From Xiphophorus maculatus (Eukaryota > Chordata > Actinopteri > Cyprinodontiformes > Poeciliidae): a stretch of 64,000 bases of DNA. Where the stretch lies: assembly GCF_002775205.1 (NCBI RefSeq), contig NC_036460.1, positions 18,132,402 through 18,196,401 on the forward strand, in the 5' to 3' direction. Shown piece after piece: positions 24,601-36,223 of the stretch (the first letter of the stretch is position 1; the number at the start of each line of letters is the position of its first letter). A program made the position numbers and the translations under genes. The notes beneath the pieces were generated by a model that ran no database searches, had not been told where the DNA came from, and worked only from the letters and a program-made list of their open reading frames with translations.

Positions 24601-27600
24601 ATGATGTGTGAGTGTGGTGGAGCTCAAAACTGGGAGTAAAGCAGATTTCTGTGTTCCTGTAGTTGTGTCATTGGAAGTAGTTTTCACATATTTGGAAGAA
24701 TCATTGTACAGCGTGTGCTTCCTGCTACTTTTCCATCAACTGCTTATTCGTCTGATTTTGCTTTTCATGTCCAGGCCAGGATAAAGCCCTGTCAAAGACA
24801 ATAAGCACGCTTGAAAGATTGGAGAAGACAGAGGAGATTAATGAACTGCAGACAAAGTGTGCGAAAGGTGAGACAAAGCCGAAGCATTTTGAAGAAAGAC
24901 CACAGTACACAAATCGTATTGTAAGCAGCTCTTAAAAAAACAGATTTATCCCATTCATAACTGAACATCTAGTACTTTATTAAATGAAGCGCATCTTCGA
25001 AATTGGCTTAATTTAACTCTTTATTCAGGATTCCGTTCATTTTTTCCTTTTTCTTTCTCCTCCAACAGCTATATTTCGCTTTTACCTGAAAGAGTATTTA
25101 TTTCGTAAAAGTCAAATCACTCACGAGGGGGTGCCTCAACCCGGAAAGCAGCAGTTTCTGAATGCCGTGTATGTGGCGCCTCAGATTTCCATCCGTGGCT
25201 TTGGAGGAGTTGACCCATCTCATGAGATCTTGGCACAAACCCCGAAACCTATCCAAGTCCCCAGTGAGGACTCGTTAGTTGCCTTGAACAATCTGTTCCG
25301 ACTGCAGAAAGATGACGGCTCACCGGTGAAGACGGTCGTAACCACGGGGATCCCAGGAGTCGGGATGTCTGTCTCTGTGTCCAAGTTCTGTCTAGACTGG
25401 TCAGAGGAAAAGGCCAACAGGGTGAGAACTGACACAAGCTTTCTTTTAGAAATCAGTAATCTGGGTTTTGATGCGATAAACCAGTGGTTCCCAAAGTGTG
25501 TGGAAAAGTGTTTCACTGTTTGTAGTGTGCTTTGTTGCAACCTGAATTTCGACATGAACTGTTGTGGCCAGAGCCACCACTGTACTAGAAGTAGTACAGT
25601 TTTTATTGTACTTTAGATTCTGAGACTTAAAAGTTTGACATAAAGAAGATTGCATTCTTTGTATTTACACAGAAATGACAGAAATCATAGCGTGTTTATC
25701 CAAAATGCACATTCAGTTAAAGTGTTGCTCAGGTGACGATATGAAGGCACTCAACGTTCGCTTTTCACTTAAAAGCAATCAAAAACACAACTCAACTACT
25801 CCAAAACACTCATGCAGACAAGTTGGGATTATGAGCAACTTGCAGAGCTGGTAGCTACACAGCGTGCGGTGGTTGGCGTGATACTCTAGCTTCACATGGC
25901 CGTTGGGATTTGACCTGCACTTTATCTCCGACCAGACATAAAAAACGCTTATCCCTCAGGATCGATATGTCGGAAAATTTAGTAATTTTGAAACCATAAC
26001 TTTTTCATATCATGTTATACCTTGAAACCAGTAACCAGCCCTTGCCTTGGGCCAATATAACATATTTATTACATTCGAATGTGATTTTATTTAAGGTCTT
26101 CTTCTTGAAGAGTGCATAACTGAGAGTGTCCCGTTTCTTCTTGACTCAGAAAAGTAGTCAAGAGGTTCAAGGTAACTTGTGGGGAGCTGCCGAGAACCAC
26201 AGCATGGTTGAATCTGTTGTCAGGGCAACTGTTAGTGGTGCACTCAATGAATCTGAGTTTTACGAAAGAATAGAGACAAAAGAGCCATTATTGCCCTACT
26301 TTAATTTTTTCACAACTAGACAGTGTCACATTTTTCTATTTCTGTGATGAACTGGTCTAGTCATCTATTAAACACATATTAATTACCTATTTTAGGTTTG
26401 CACCAGGACCAGAGTAACTAATTTCATTCCACCTCATGTTTTTAACATGTTTGAAACGAAAATAAATTCCTTGAATCCTTAAACATGCAGCTTTTATTTG
26501 AATATCTCATCAACTTTCCTCTTATTTAATTTTTTTCCCATTTCTGCCTGTTTTTCTTCATTCGTTACTACAGCAGTGTGCACCATTTGGTAACATTGTC
26601 ATTAATGTTTAATTTGTCATTATTGTCATTGAAATTTGATATTAATTTTTCACACTACAGATGTAGTTTATTGCAGTTTTGTTTGTTTGCTTGTATATTT
26701 TTATATTTTGGAAATTAAAGCTTTTCATTCCTTTTCGTTTCTGCTCAGGATATTCAGTACCTCTTGAAGCTTTCGTTCCGGGACCTGCGGCATTTCCGGC
26801 AGAAAGAATATGAGGAGGAAGGCATATCAATGCAAGAGATATTGGAGTATTGCCACGCTCCTATAAAGGGTCTGAACATACTGCAAGAAGAGAACGCTAA
26901 ATATGTCATCATAATGGACTGTTATGATTGCTACGAGGCGCCTCTGGACTTTCAGGTATCCCCTCTGCACACATTCGGGAGACTCTTCATCTAAAAATGT
27001 GTTCCTTATTCATAAATTCAAAGTTTTAACTATTTCTATTACACAGAGTGATATATTTCAAGAGTTCTTTTCTGTGAACTAATTATTATTGATTTGAGCA
27101 AATGGAAAAGCAAAATTTATGATTCTCAGAATATTTAATAGGATTGTTATAAAAAAGAAGTTGTCGATCAGTGTCTGTCCACAGGACAGCCGTCACGTCA
27201 GCAGTCTTGCTCATGACTATGAGTCATAAAATTGCCGTTCTAAATAGATTCCCTCTGTAGTGAATCTGTAATTTTCACTTTCAGAATTGAATCACTTAAA
27301 TAAATTAACGTTTTGCTGATTAACTGACATGGATCTGTTGACATGCTGGCCTGCATTTGGAATAAAGAAGTAAATAAGTAAATAAATCTAGGAAAATAAA
27401 AACAACCTCAGTAATAAGAAAATGTCTTGTTGAAAAAACAAGCTGTTTTTTTTAAAGGTTTTATGTTTTGTTCTTATATTCAGAAAGCTCCGGAGATTAC
27501 TGATAACAACACCAAAACACACATAGATACGCTGATTGTTAACCTCATACGAGGAAATTTGCTTCCGAATGCTCGACTCTGGATCCTGGGAAGACGAGCA

Positions 27601-30349
27601 GCGATCACAGAGATACCGTCTAAGTTTGTAGATGTTGTCGCTGAGCTGCAGGGTTTTAGGTAGGTGTTTTCTTTTATTTGTTAAAAGTCTCTCTTTCTAG
27701 CAGTTTGCTTTTTCTTTACCCTCTTCTCTGTGTTTTCCAGTGATGAGATGAAAGACGAATACCTGACCAAACGCTTTACTGACCCTCAGTTAGCAGCGAA
27801 GATTGTGAGACACTACAAGCGTGTGCCGATAATTCAGATTCTTGCTCGCCAGCCGTTTTTCACCTGGATGGTGGCAAAAATATTCAAGAGCTGCTATAAG
27901 CAGGGGAACTATGGAAGCAACAAGCCCAGAGTGACGCCGCTTCTCATCCACTTTATTATCATTCAGACGAATCGCATGCTGAAGTTCTACTTCAGAAAGA
28001 GGGATAATGAGGTGTGTACTGCTTTTCCCTGTATAAATGTTGTCTGTCCATTTCTTAATTTACGTGTTAGCGTTTGAAATGATTAGTTTCTGGCTTGTTT
28101 TCATGTAGAAATGGACTGACGTCGAGGTTAACTTGCTGAGAATGTTAGGGAAGATGTCCTTCAAGATGCTGGAGAAGAACACCAACGTGTTCACAGAGGA
28201 GGATGTGAAGGACGTGTCTCTGGAGCTGAACGAGGTGGTTATATTCTCGGGCCTTTGTACTGAGCTCGTTCCTACAGTCATCACTGGGAAAAGGACTTTC
28301 TGCTTCTCTCACTACACCATTCAGGTAAACCACCATGTTGTGTCTGTATATTACACCCAACTAATGATTTAGTGAGAATTTAACTCCTCACTAATGAGTC
28401 TGAAGTTTGCTCTTGATAAGGAATGTGGAATTGAAGCATTTTACAAAAACGAAGCCGTTTTGTGAGAATTTTATTGGAGATTTGTAAGAATAAATCTAGG
28501 CTTTAAAATATGAGAAAGTTGGTCCTAAATACTCCGTTTTTAGATAACTTTAGACTAAAACAACCAGGTTCTATACAAGTACAGTACATACCAAAAGTTT
28601 GGACACACTTTTTAATTGAATTCAATGAGAAGGTGTGTCCAAACTTTTGGTCTGTACTGTATGTCAAGAGGAATGTTATTTTGATGGTCTAATTTGGGCT
28701 TTTATGAGCTATTTTTAAAGTATGTGAGAAGTGTCAGAATGATACCAACAGAAAATCAACTGATAGAAAATCAGCCGATGTTAAATCAACATTCATTCAG
28801 AGCAAGATCCTAGAGACTTTTGAGCCTGATACGTGCGGTCGTCTGCAGCTTGAGCCCGGCTGTATCTCCACAGATATGTGGCAGCTCTATGATCGTCTCT
28901 CTGGCTTAGAGACACATGTCAGCATGGAGTCTAGTGCTGCTTCTATCTTGTTTGTTTGGGGAAATCACTTTTAAACAGGAAATGGATGGCTGTCTGGTCT
29001 TGTTTGGGATTCTGAAGTAAGTTGTTATTCCAAAGAGGTCTATGCAAAAAAGTTATGAAACCCTAAACACACAAATGACAGGATAAAACAACACAAAGAC
29101 TGATAGAGCTGCAAATTAGCAGTGTGTGATGCAAAACAATCCAAATATATTAATTGGTTATTTTTTGTGCTGTTGTTTCTAATTTAATTGTCACAGTTAT
29201 GTGATGCTCACGCTCAGTGAAATTTATCAATTGACTCTCAAACTAAGATTGGGATGAATGGCTTGTCTAAATTGCGCTTGGTCATGATGGTGGGTTTACA
29301 TTCATGATTGTTTTTCTTGCATGTCTTTTTGTTGCCCTTTGATGGACTGGTGCTTATGGGGGTCTAGGGGGGAACCAGGCCTCTCGCTCCGTTGCCTACT
29401 GGATGTACGCAGAATTAAGCAGGATGGAGAATGAATGGATTATTTGGGGAGCTGGATCGATAATAGTTGCTATTCCTTTGCTGTACAGCTTCTTCCCAAC
29501 ACCATTCCTACCCTTAAAACTGAGTATAGTTAAATGTTACACTGTAAAAGCTGGGCTCCTTTTAGAAAAATAATTATTTTATAACTTAAATTCACAATAT
29601 TTTCGATCATTATCCATCACTTGGAAAGTTTAAGGTTGTTTATCCTCTTCGGTGGAGGCAGAGTGATGAGCAGCAATGTCAAATAAAGTTTTTCTTTTCC
29701 ACCGCAATATTTCAACCTCTTAAAACAAAATGAAACACACTTTCCTGTTTATTTGGTGGTTTGGTTTTGCACTTTTATTGCACCAAATACCCCAGAAGTT
29801 GCTTCACGTTGCAGTTTCCACTTTCCCCCACAAGGTGGCGTAGCTGCTTGAGAGAAATGGAAAGCAGTGCGACGTTACAGCTGCCTGTTACATTTGTAAA
29901 CACTGTAGCTATTCACAAGCATAAACACTCCTAACCAATCCTTTAACATTCGCTGTTTCCTCTTCTAGGAGTTCATGGCTGCTCTGTACGTCTTCTTAGC
30001 GTTCTACCTGGACTCTAAGAACGTTCTGGAGAGTGGCTTCCTGCCCAGAGTCTTGTTATATAAATACAATGGCAAATCAGCTGCAGGCCTTGTGCAGTGC
30101 GCTGTGGCCCGGACCCTGGGCTCCAAGCTGGGACATTACGACATGTTCCTGCGTTACTTGTGTGGCCTGTTCTCCCTACACTGCCACAACAACCTGCTCC
30201 AGGGCTTCCTGTATTCACACGGCATGCCGAAGGTGGAAGGACTTGGGGAGGTGGAGCAGTTGCTGGAGCAGACCATCCAGACCGCTCCCGAAGAAAGGAA
30301 GCGGAATCTGTACGAGTGCCTTAGAGAGATGACCCAGGAAGATGAATGA
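21610..30349 (+). CDS. NLRP-like PYD-FISNA-NACHT protein without LRRs
   Basis: Twelve coding exons in phase: 21610-21623, 22010-22198, 23812-23904, 24054-24228, 24437-24584, 24775-24867, 25069-25421, 26749-26955, 27484-27659, 27741-28011, 28109-28324 and 29969-30349, about 771 aa. Residues 1-157 are acidic and disordered, with the SYGSMKS motif seen at the start of fish NLRs. About 158-237 looks like a pyrin domain (ISRLNNDEMFKFKIWF, then DFVDKIIELFG). FISNA follows, about 238-325. NACHT: Walker A is GIPGVGMS (331-338), with Met337 where Lys is expected; Walker B is VIIMDCYDCY (Asp412). GRRAA near 460 stands where fish NLRs have TRPAA. It ends after the helical domain (ERKRNLYECLREM) with no LRR or B30.2. 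ATP binding is therefore doubtful, and an adaptor or decoy role is inferred. The donor after 24228 (GTTCGT) is weak. Confidence 0.82.
26145..26300 (+). mobile_element. Tc1-type transposase fragment
   Basis: Reads like the Tc1 DNA-binding region (GGAGCTGCCGAGAACCACAG, then GTCAGGGCAACTGTTAGTGG, then GTGCACTCAATGAATCTG), with several changes. It lies in an intron of the NLR-like gene. No terminal repeats were seen. Confidence 0.5.
28576..28666. mobile_element. Palindromic MITE, intronic
   Basis: Two arms of about 31 bases: ACAGTACATACCAAAAGTTT onward and its near-exact inverse ending ACTTTTGGTCTGTACTGT, with two mismatches and a short AT loop. The GACCAAAAGTTTGGACACAC core is a widespread teleost element. 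Confidence 0.65.
29320..29455 (+). mobile_element. Retroelement 3' tail fragment
   Basis: TTGCCCTTTGATGGACTGG, GCCTCTCGCTC and a closing AGAATGAATGGATT follow the layout of a common fish non-LTR retroposon tail. It is short and decayed, in the last intron of the NLR-like gene. Confidence 0.4.
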
Positions 30350-30756
30350 GCTGAGTTTAGAGGACGGCATGTAATGGATGAAGGCTGTTTTGATTTCATT
30401 CAACTATGTTTTAAATAAGGTGAAGTTGGAAATAACTGAAAACTAACATTAAGAGACAATCATTAAAGCAGTACTTGCTTTTATTATGATGAAACAAAGA
30501 ATACTCTAGTGTTTTAGCTGCACCAGACGGCATAAAATGTTCTTTTATACATTCTAAAGGTAGACCTTTTACAGCACTGTGGTATGTGTATCCAGTCCTA
30601 CACAGATTACATTTAAAATACTCTGTGTCTCTGGTTTTTCTCATTTCATTTCGTTCTCCATTTCAATCTGGCGTCATCTTATTTTTGTCCAATCACTGGA
30701 TAACTTCTTCATTTTCCTAAGCAGAGAGAAATTACACTGGATTTAAGGTTAAGGTT

Positions 30757-30940
30757 TGGGATCCTCAAATCCAATCCTCCAGGCCCAGTGTCATGTTAGA
30801 TGTCTCTACTTCAACACACCTGAGTCAAGTAAATGAGGTCATTAGGATTCTGGAGAACTTGACGGCAGATGATTTAGCCACCTGATTGAGGTGTGTTGAA
30901 TCCTGGCCCTTGGGGATTGGATATGAGGACCTCTGGTTCA
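30757..30940. mobile_element. hAT-like non-autonomous element
   Basis: The left end (GGATCCTCAAATCCAATCC, then CCAGGCCCAGTGTC) and the right end (CTGGCCCTTGGGGATTGG, then TGAGGACC) are roughly inverted copies around a centre with TCAACACACCTGAGTCAA and GATTGAGGTGTGTTGAATCC. This is the standard layout of a frequent teleost MITE. Confidence 0.6.
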
Positions 30941-32238
30941 GATAATAAATGGAGAAATGATACAGAAGTGAACAGACTTTTGAGTGTTTGCAGAAGAAAG
31001 CAAAATTGAGAAAGAAGAGTCCAAAGATCATCTGCTGCCTTCTCTTTCACATTTCCTTAAACTTGGTAGAAGGTTGTTTTTTTTTACTTTTGCTTGTTTG
31101 AATATTTTCTTCTAGTTGTGTTGACTTTTCTAAACATTGTTATTGATTATGCTTGGTGAATGTAAGAGGGCATATAAAGAGTTTTTCTTACTTTAATATA
31201 ATATTTGATTGTCTGGATCTGTATTTTTTGGCATTATTCCTGAAGGTTAATTAAAATTGTCAGTAGCAATGAAATCCAAACACAAAGCTGCTGTTGCCAC
31301 AGCTGTGGATGTTTTCTAGAGAAAGATTCTCTTTTATATAGTTTTTTCTGCTTCTCCTACGTTCCAGAGAATGAACATCAATGTGTGATTTGACTCCCAG
31401 TATAAGGTTCCCATTTTCAAAAAGGACTTGACTACATTTACTACATTTGTAGTTTTTATGGTTGTTGTTTTACCCCATTTTCAATTTGTACTTTCTTAAA
31501 ATCAACACTAAATAAATATAGTCAAGCTCTTTTTGCATCAGAGCTTCAGATCCTACCAGGAAACTCAAGAGTTAGCTAATTCGGTTTCTCAATTAAATGA
31601 TTGCACAAGAAACCCTGATAAAATACACAATATTTGGTCATGACAATTAAAAAAATGTTCTTAACTTGTTTTTTATTGTGGGGGCTTGGAGCCTAAACTA
31701 CAGACGTAAACTCGCTGTTTATACATTGTTTAATGGTTTCTCTAACTTTCCATTACATTTTATTGAGAATTTATGTTACTTTTGGCTGCTTAACTGCTTT
31801 CTTGGTTTCAAGAAGTGGGAAACAGTTTTGTAGCGCATGTAGCGTGCATGGGGGACACTAGAGAGCACAGATAAAGAAGGTGGGGGGAACATGTCCCACA
31901 CATACCCCGCGTCAGCAGTGCTCATGCTGATGCAGACTGTTGTTTATTTCAGCCTCGGTAAGGTTGCACTTAAAGACATCAAATCTAGAGAAATCATGAC
32001 CCAGTGAGACAGGATTCCTTCAATGTTAGATAAAATTGGGTTCAATTTATTGTTTTGAACAGCAGATATTATTAAAGTATATATATTCTCTAAACCAAGA
32101 CAAGGAATGAAACTTTTATTTTAAGGTAGCTATTCTTCAACAGAACTGATAGTGAAATAGCAAATTGTAATAAATTGTAAGAACCTATGTATTATGCTGT
32201 ACAAAAGAAAAATATGTAAGAAAGGCAAAACACCAAAT

Positions 32239-32244
32239 TTTATT
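32239..32244 (-). terminator. Lectin polyadenylation signal
   Basis: AATAAA on the minus strand, 63 bases beyond the stop codon of the short last coding exon. It supports use of that exon. Confidence 0.6.
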
Positions 32245-32306
32245 TGAAAGGCGTGCGAGAAGTACACCAGCAGTGATTCAAAACAATCCTCCAGAGTAAG
32301 ATTAAT

Positions 32307-35300
32307 TTAGTTTTCAGGCATCACAGTCGTATCTGTAAAGGAAAGACATGGTTATTTTATTTTTTTATGTATTTTTGTTTTGTTTTTTTTAGTCAAATCT
32401 TGGTGTCCATTGTTTATATCAGGCTCCTCTTTAAAACATATTTGCAATCTACATAAATGTCATGTCAAACTGGACTCTACTGTGAACAGTTCACCTTGGC
32501 AGATGAAGGGTAATTCGTCATGGCAGTTGGCATCAAGCAGCTGGATGTTGTTTGACTGATTACTCCAGACAATCTTTCCACAGTGATTGTTGAGACCATT
32601 AGCCGGAAAACTGCTGATCCACTCAGGCTGTTCAGCTTTGGCTCCCGATGTCCACTGCCACTTTATGTTGGTGCCAAAAATGGACCGCTCGAGGCCGACC
32701 CAGACCCCTTTCTGCAATTCTGCCTTGTTTACCAAGATGTTCTTTAGCTCGTCCCAAACTGTCTGGTTAGTTATTTCGACCAGAGAGAAACTCAGTTGAT
32801 CGCAGTAATTCAAGGCTTCAATCCAACTTTTTGTTTCATTAAACAACTGCAGAGATGAACCTTAAACCAAAAAAACTCATATTCATTACTTTTGTACTGA
32901 AGCAGATAAGAAGATTGTTCTAGAAACACTTTCATACAGCAACCATGGGCTCTTTGTAGCTAATTTGCAAATATAACAAAAACGCCTGTGGAAAAGCACC
33001 TGTAGCCCCACCCGCAAATATAGGTAAATATACAGGCAAAACCAAAATTAGGCAAACAAACAAGAGGATACAACAAAACCAGTAAAGAAAATATAATAAT
33101 AAAATCTGTAGGACAGTGTAATCGTTTTGTGCTAAAGTACTTACTTGTTTCATCAAAAGTACTTTCAGTTTCAGACAGTTCACAGGTAGAATCCTTAATT
33201 TCTATTTTAACTGGTGAATCAGTTAAATTAAAGAATAACTCTTTTCTGTAATAGAAAAATATAGTTATCACAAACAATATTGGACATTATACATAAATAA
33301 ATGTGTGTGTAAGTGTGTGCTTGGGAAAATAACTTGAACAAATCGTTTCAGTAAAAATATTTCTAAAGTGCCTGTTGACTTACACCAGATGTCATTGACA
33401 AATCAAGTATTTCACAAATGCAGAAATGTGACACAAAGCCCATAAATTAGATTAGATGTAATAACAGTAAGCAACACAGGAAATGGATGTAAAGAAGGTT
33501 TTCATCCTCTGGATTTGGGTGTGTTGGAGCAGGGATAACTCCAAAAGTTGCAAGATAGTGGCACTTGAGGACTGAAGCTGCTGACCCCTGGCATACACAC
33601 ATGATTAGACAAGGAATGGCCCTGCACATCTTCCCAAAATAAAATACAGACATTGACTTCTGGATGTGGGTACATCACAGGTTAGAGCACTTGCTGCAAG
33701 GCAATCTCATATTACCAAAAGAAAGATGAAACCACAAATGTCCCATGACATTATTGATAAAAATCTGAATCTGAAATAAGGTTAGATTGTTTTCATACGC
33801 TAATCAACCCAAGCTCAGCCAAGAAAACCTTTACTTAGTCAATAACCCGACTGAAATATGGAAAGAAGAAAAGGTCATTTTCCTTATTCCTTATTTCCTT
33901 ATTCCTTACTGTTGCATAATTTCCCCCCAGTCTTTTAGATTTGAAAATGGCTTGTGAGGAAGAATGTGTCAGATTGCGTTCCTAGTTTCTGTGTCACCCT
34001 TATCAATAAGCATGATTTCAGTAAGCATGTTCAGTAGTTATTCTGAAAGCTATTCAACTTAAAATTTAGAATGTAATTTGGATCAATATCATCTCTGAGA
34101 GTATTATGTAGATTGTTACAAACATTTGCTATAAATTAAATGTGAGTAGCCCAATTAGAAGCATATTTTCTGACATTAACTTGTTCAATGCTTATTTCCC
34201 TTATGCATATGTTTAAAAATAATCACCACATGACATAATTACCTCTCTTTACAGTCCTTGCAAAAATTTGGAGCAGAGCATGAATGTTTTTGGCAGCATA
34301 TTTTGCACATTTTGTAAGTGTTTCCTAGAGCATAAAAACAAACATCTGAGTTATACAATATGAAAATATAAAGAATTCAAAAACATGTTCCTTTAGGCAC
34401 ATAATTCAGAGTTTAGTTTACAACATTTATAATCATGATAAAAACTAAGGCATGTAAAATATATCACCTTTTACCACAACTTCAAGGCACGGGTAGGTAC
34501 CGGCATTTGGCCAAGAACAATCCCTTGGTAAAGCTCTTAATACCAGTTTGAAGTTATTTTTAAAACGCGGACCACATGCAACTGTCAAAACGTCTTTGCC
34601 ATTAATTTTGTTGTCCTTGATTATCCATGCCTTTGGGCAACTTTGAATTGTGATTTCCTTTTTACAGGATGTTGCTGTAGCAGAGAGTGGCTGGATGGTT
34701 GCTAAAACACAGGGAAATAATGTGAGGGGTTATATATTCCATATTTTCATGGATCCACCATATAAAATGACAGAGTACAACAGTTTGGTGTTACGACTTT
34801 CTGAATATAATAACCAAAGGTTAAAGATTAAAGCTGGGTGTCATATTAAAACCCACCTGTTTAGGATAGTATTTGAAACCTAATCAATTACAAATTTATT
34901 GATGGAACTTGACTTAATGTCGTGTTTTGATTGTTGATTCTATCTTGCATTGTGTTTCTGTGTTTGATATGATGTAAAGCACTTTGAAATGCCTTGCTGC
35001 TGAAATGTGCTATACAAATAAAATTTGATTGATTGATTGATTGATTGATTTGGAAATTAAACAAGGAGACTTTACTGGTTTCAAAATACTTGAAATAGAT
35101 GGCTGGATGTGGACTTATTTCCAACAAAATCTTGATAAGCTTTATTATGTTTTTAAATGCTAAATTATATAAACAAGGAAGAAAACATAATGTGTGACTT
35201 TCAACTTGTAAAAATTTCATAGCACTAAAGTATCTGACAATTACAGTCCTCTGCTGCTAAGGTCTATTGGGTAGCTTGCTAAATGCCAAACTGCTTGATT

Positions 35301-35576
35301 AAAGTTTATACAAGACAATGTAAAAATGTATTCCTTTTTGTTGATGTACAACACTTCTGGACTTCTGATAAAATAGTGGCTCGATGAATGAAGCCAGACA
35401 CTTTCAACACAAAATTGAAATGAACAGTAGGTTTAGAGAACCAACATATGTGAGTAAATATATAAATAATTATATATTTTCTATAAAAAGAACAAAACAA
35501 ATATTAATTAGGAACACAAAATCGTAAAATATAGGAACATACTCAGCAACATTAGTAGAATGAGCCAATGATCCAT
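32307..35576 (-). CDS. Secreted C-type-lectin-like protein
   Basis: Six coding exons on the minus strand: 35543-35576, 34468-34701, 34243-34324, 33145-33245, 32495-32860 and 32307-32332, in phase, 280 aa. It starts with a signal peptide (MDHWLILLMLL..., cut near residue 21). Next comes a cysteine-containing segment of about 75 residues, and then a dense run with CKICC and CKDCK. A short acidic linker follows, then one C-type lectin domain from about 151. The domain shows SWIEALNYC, VWVGLERS, WQWTSG, NHCGKIVW and CHDELPFICQ. The calcium and sugar positions are weak: QPE occurs early, but the WND triad is replaced by LLDANC, so calcium-dependent sugar binding is unlikely. There are at least four N-glycosylation sequons and no membrane segment. 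If the last intron is retained, the protein ends instead at 32460. A defence or plasma role is inferred. Confidence 0.78.
33505..33600. mobile_element. Second hAT-like MITE fragment
   Basis: GGGTGTGTTGGAGCAGGGAT, then CCAAAAGTTGCAAGATAGTGG and CACTTGAGGACTGAAGC, one arm of the family at 30757-30940. It lies in a lectin intron. Confidence 0.5.
34815..35056 (+). mobile_element. LINE-type 3' tail with TTGA repeat
   Basis: Ends with GTAAAGCACTTTGAAATGCC, then TGCTGAAATGTGCTATACAA, ATAAAATTTGATTG and a (TTGA)n run. This is the usual 3' end of a teleost L2-like retroposon. The body is decayed. Confidence 0.6.
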
Positions 35577-35876
35577 GGCCTTTAACCTTTTAGAAATGAA
35601 AAGAAAGTTTAATCAAATGATTGAACAATGATTGTCACTAGGATGGTTATTGTTTTCTTTACATAAACAGAATTTCTGCTGCAGCTCAATAACTTTTATT
35701 GAACTGAAAAACTGCAAAGATTGTATTGATTACTGTTAATCCAGATTCTTTTCTCTGCCAATGCGTAAATCCCCGCACTCCTGTCCAGGAGCTCCATTAC
35801 CCACGTAATGTCTCCTTTTTCAAGTTTGAGATTCAAAAGTATCTCAGACATGAAAAATAAAAAACATAATAAAATT

Positions 35877-35964
35877 GGGTAAACGTCAAACTTTTACCCA
35901 AAGGTAAACCTTTGACGTTTACCTTTGGGTAACAGTAGGTTACCTTTGGGTAAACGTCAAAGGT
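35877..35964. repeat. Nested inverted and direct repeats
   Basis: The motif TACCTTTGGGTAA occurs twice direct and once inverted, and CCTTTGACGTTTACC pairs with GGTAAACGTCAAAGG within 90 bases. Confidence 0.75.
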
Positions 35965-36223
35965 AGTTAAGAGTCCATCAAACTTGTTAAACTTGTTCAT
36001 GTGCAGGGTATGAATGCATAACACTTAAAATGTAATATCGTACCAAATATTGCATTGAAGTAATCATTTACAGTTGTGATATTGCACACACTGATATTTT
36101 AAACATGATTGTGATTCAACATATTTTGCAGTTTACATCTATTTATAAATTACAGGGTAATTAGTCAAGATCTTGAATTTAAATAATATCTTGTATTTTG
36201 TCAATGCTTTATTGTAAACTCAC

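Larger units (their letters stand above)
30350..32306. other. Convergent spacer between NLR-like gene and lectin
   Basis: Holds the 3' UTR of the plus-strand NLR-like gene, a hAT-like MITE at 30757-30940 and the 3' end of the minus-strand lectin. An AATAAA on the plus strand lies at 30944. I see no further coding exon. Confidence 0.55.

Noticed and set aside
28576-28666. The palindrome as a microRNA precursor
   Set aside because: The hairpin would fold well, but its core is a widespread teleost element, so a MITE is the simpler reading.
30015-30403. Overlapping frames on both strands in the last NLR-like exon
   Set aside because: Only one frame joins in phase with the previous eleven exons and matches NACHT-associated helices. 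The others are shadows of a GC-richer exon.
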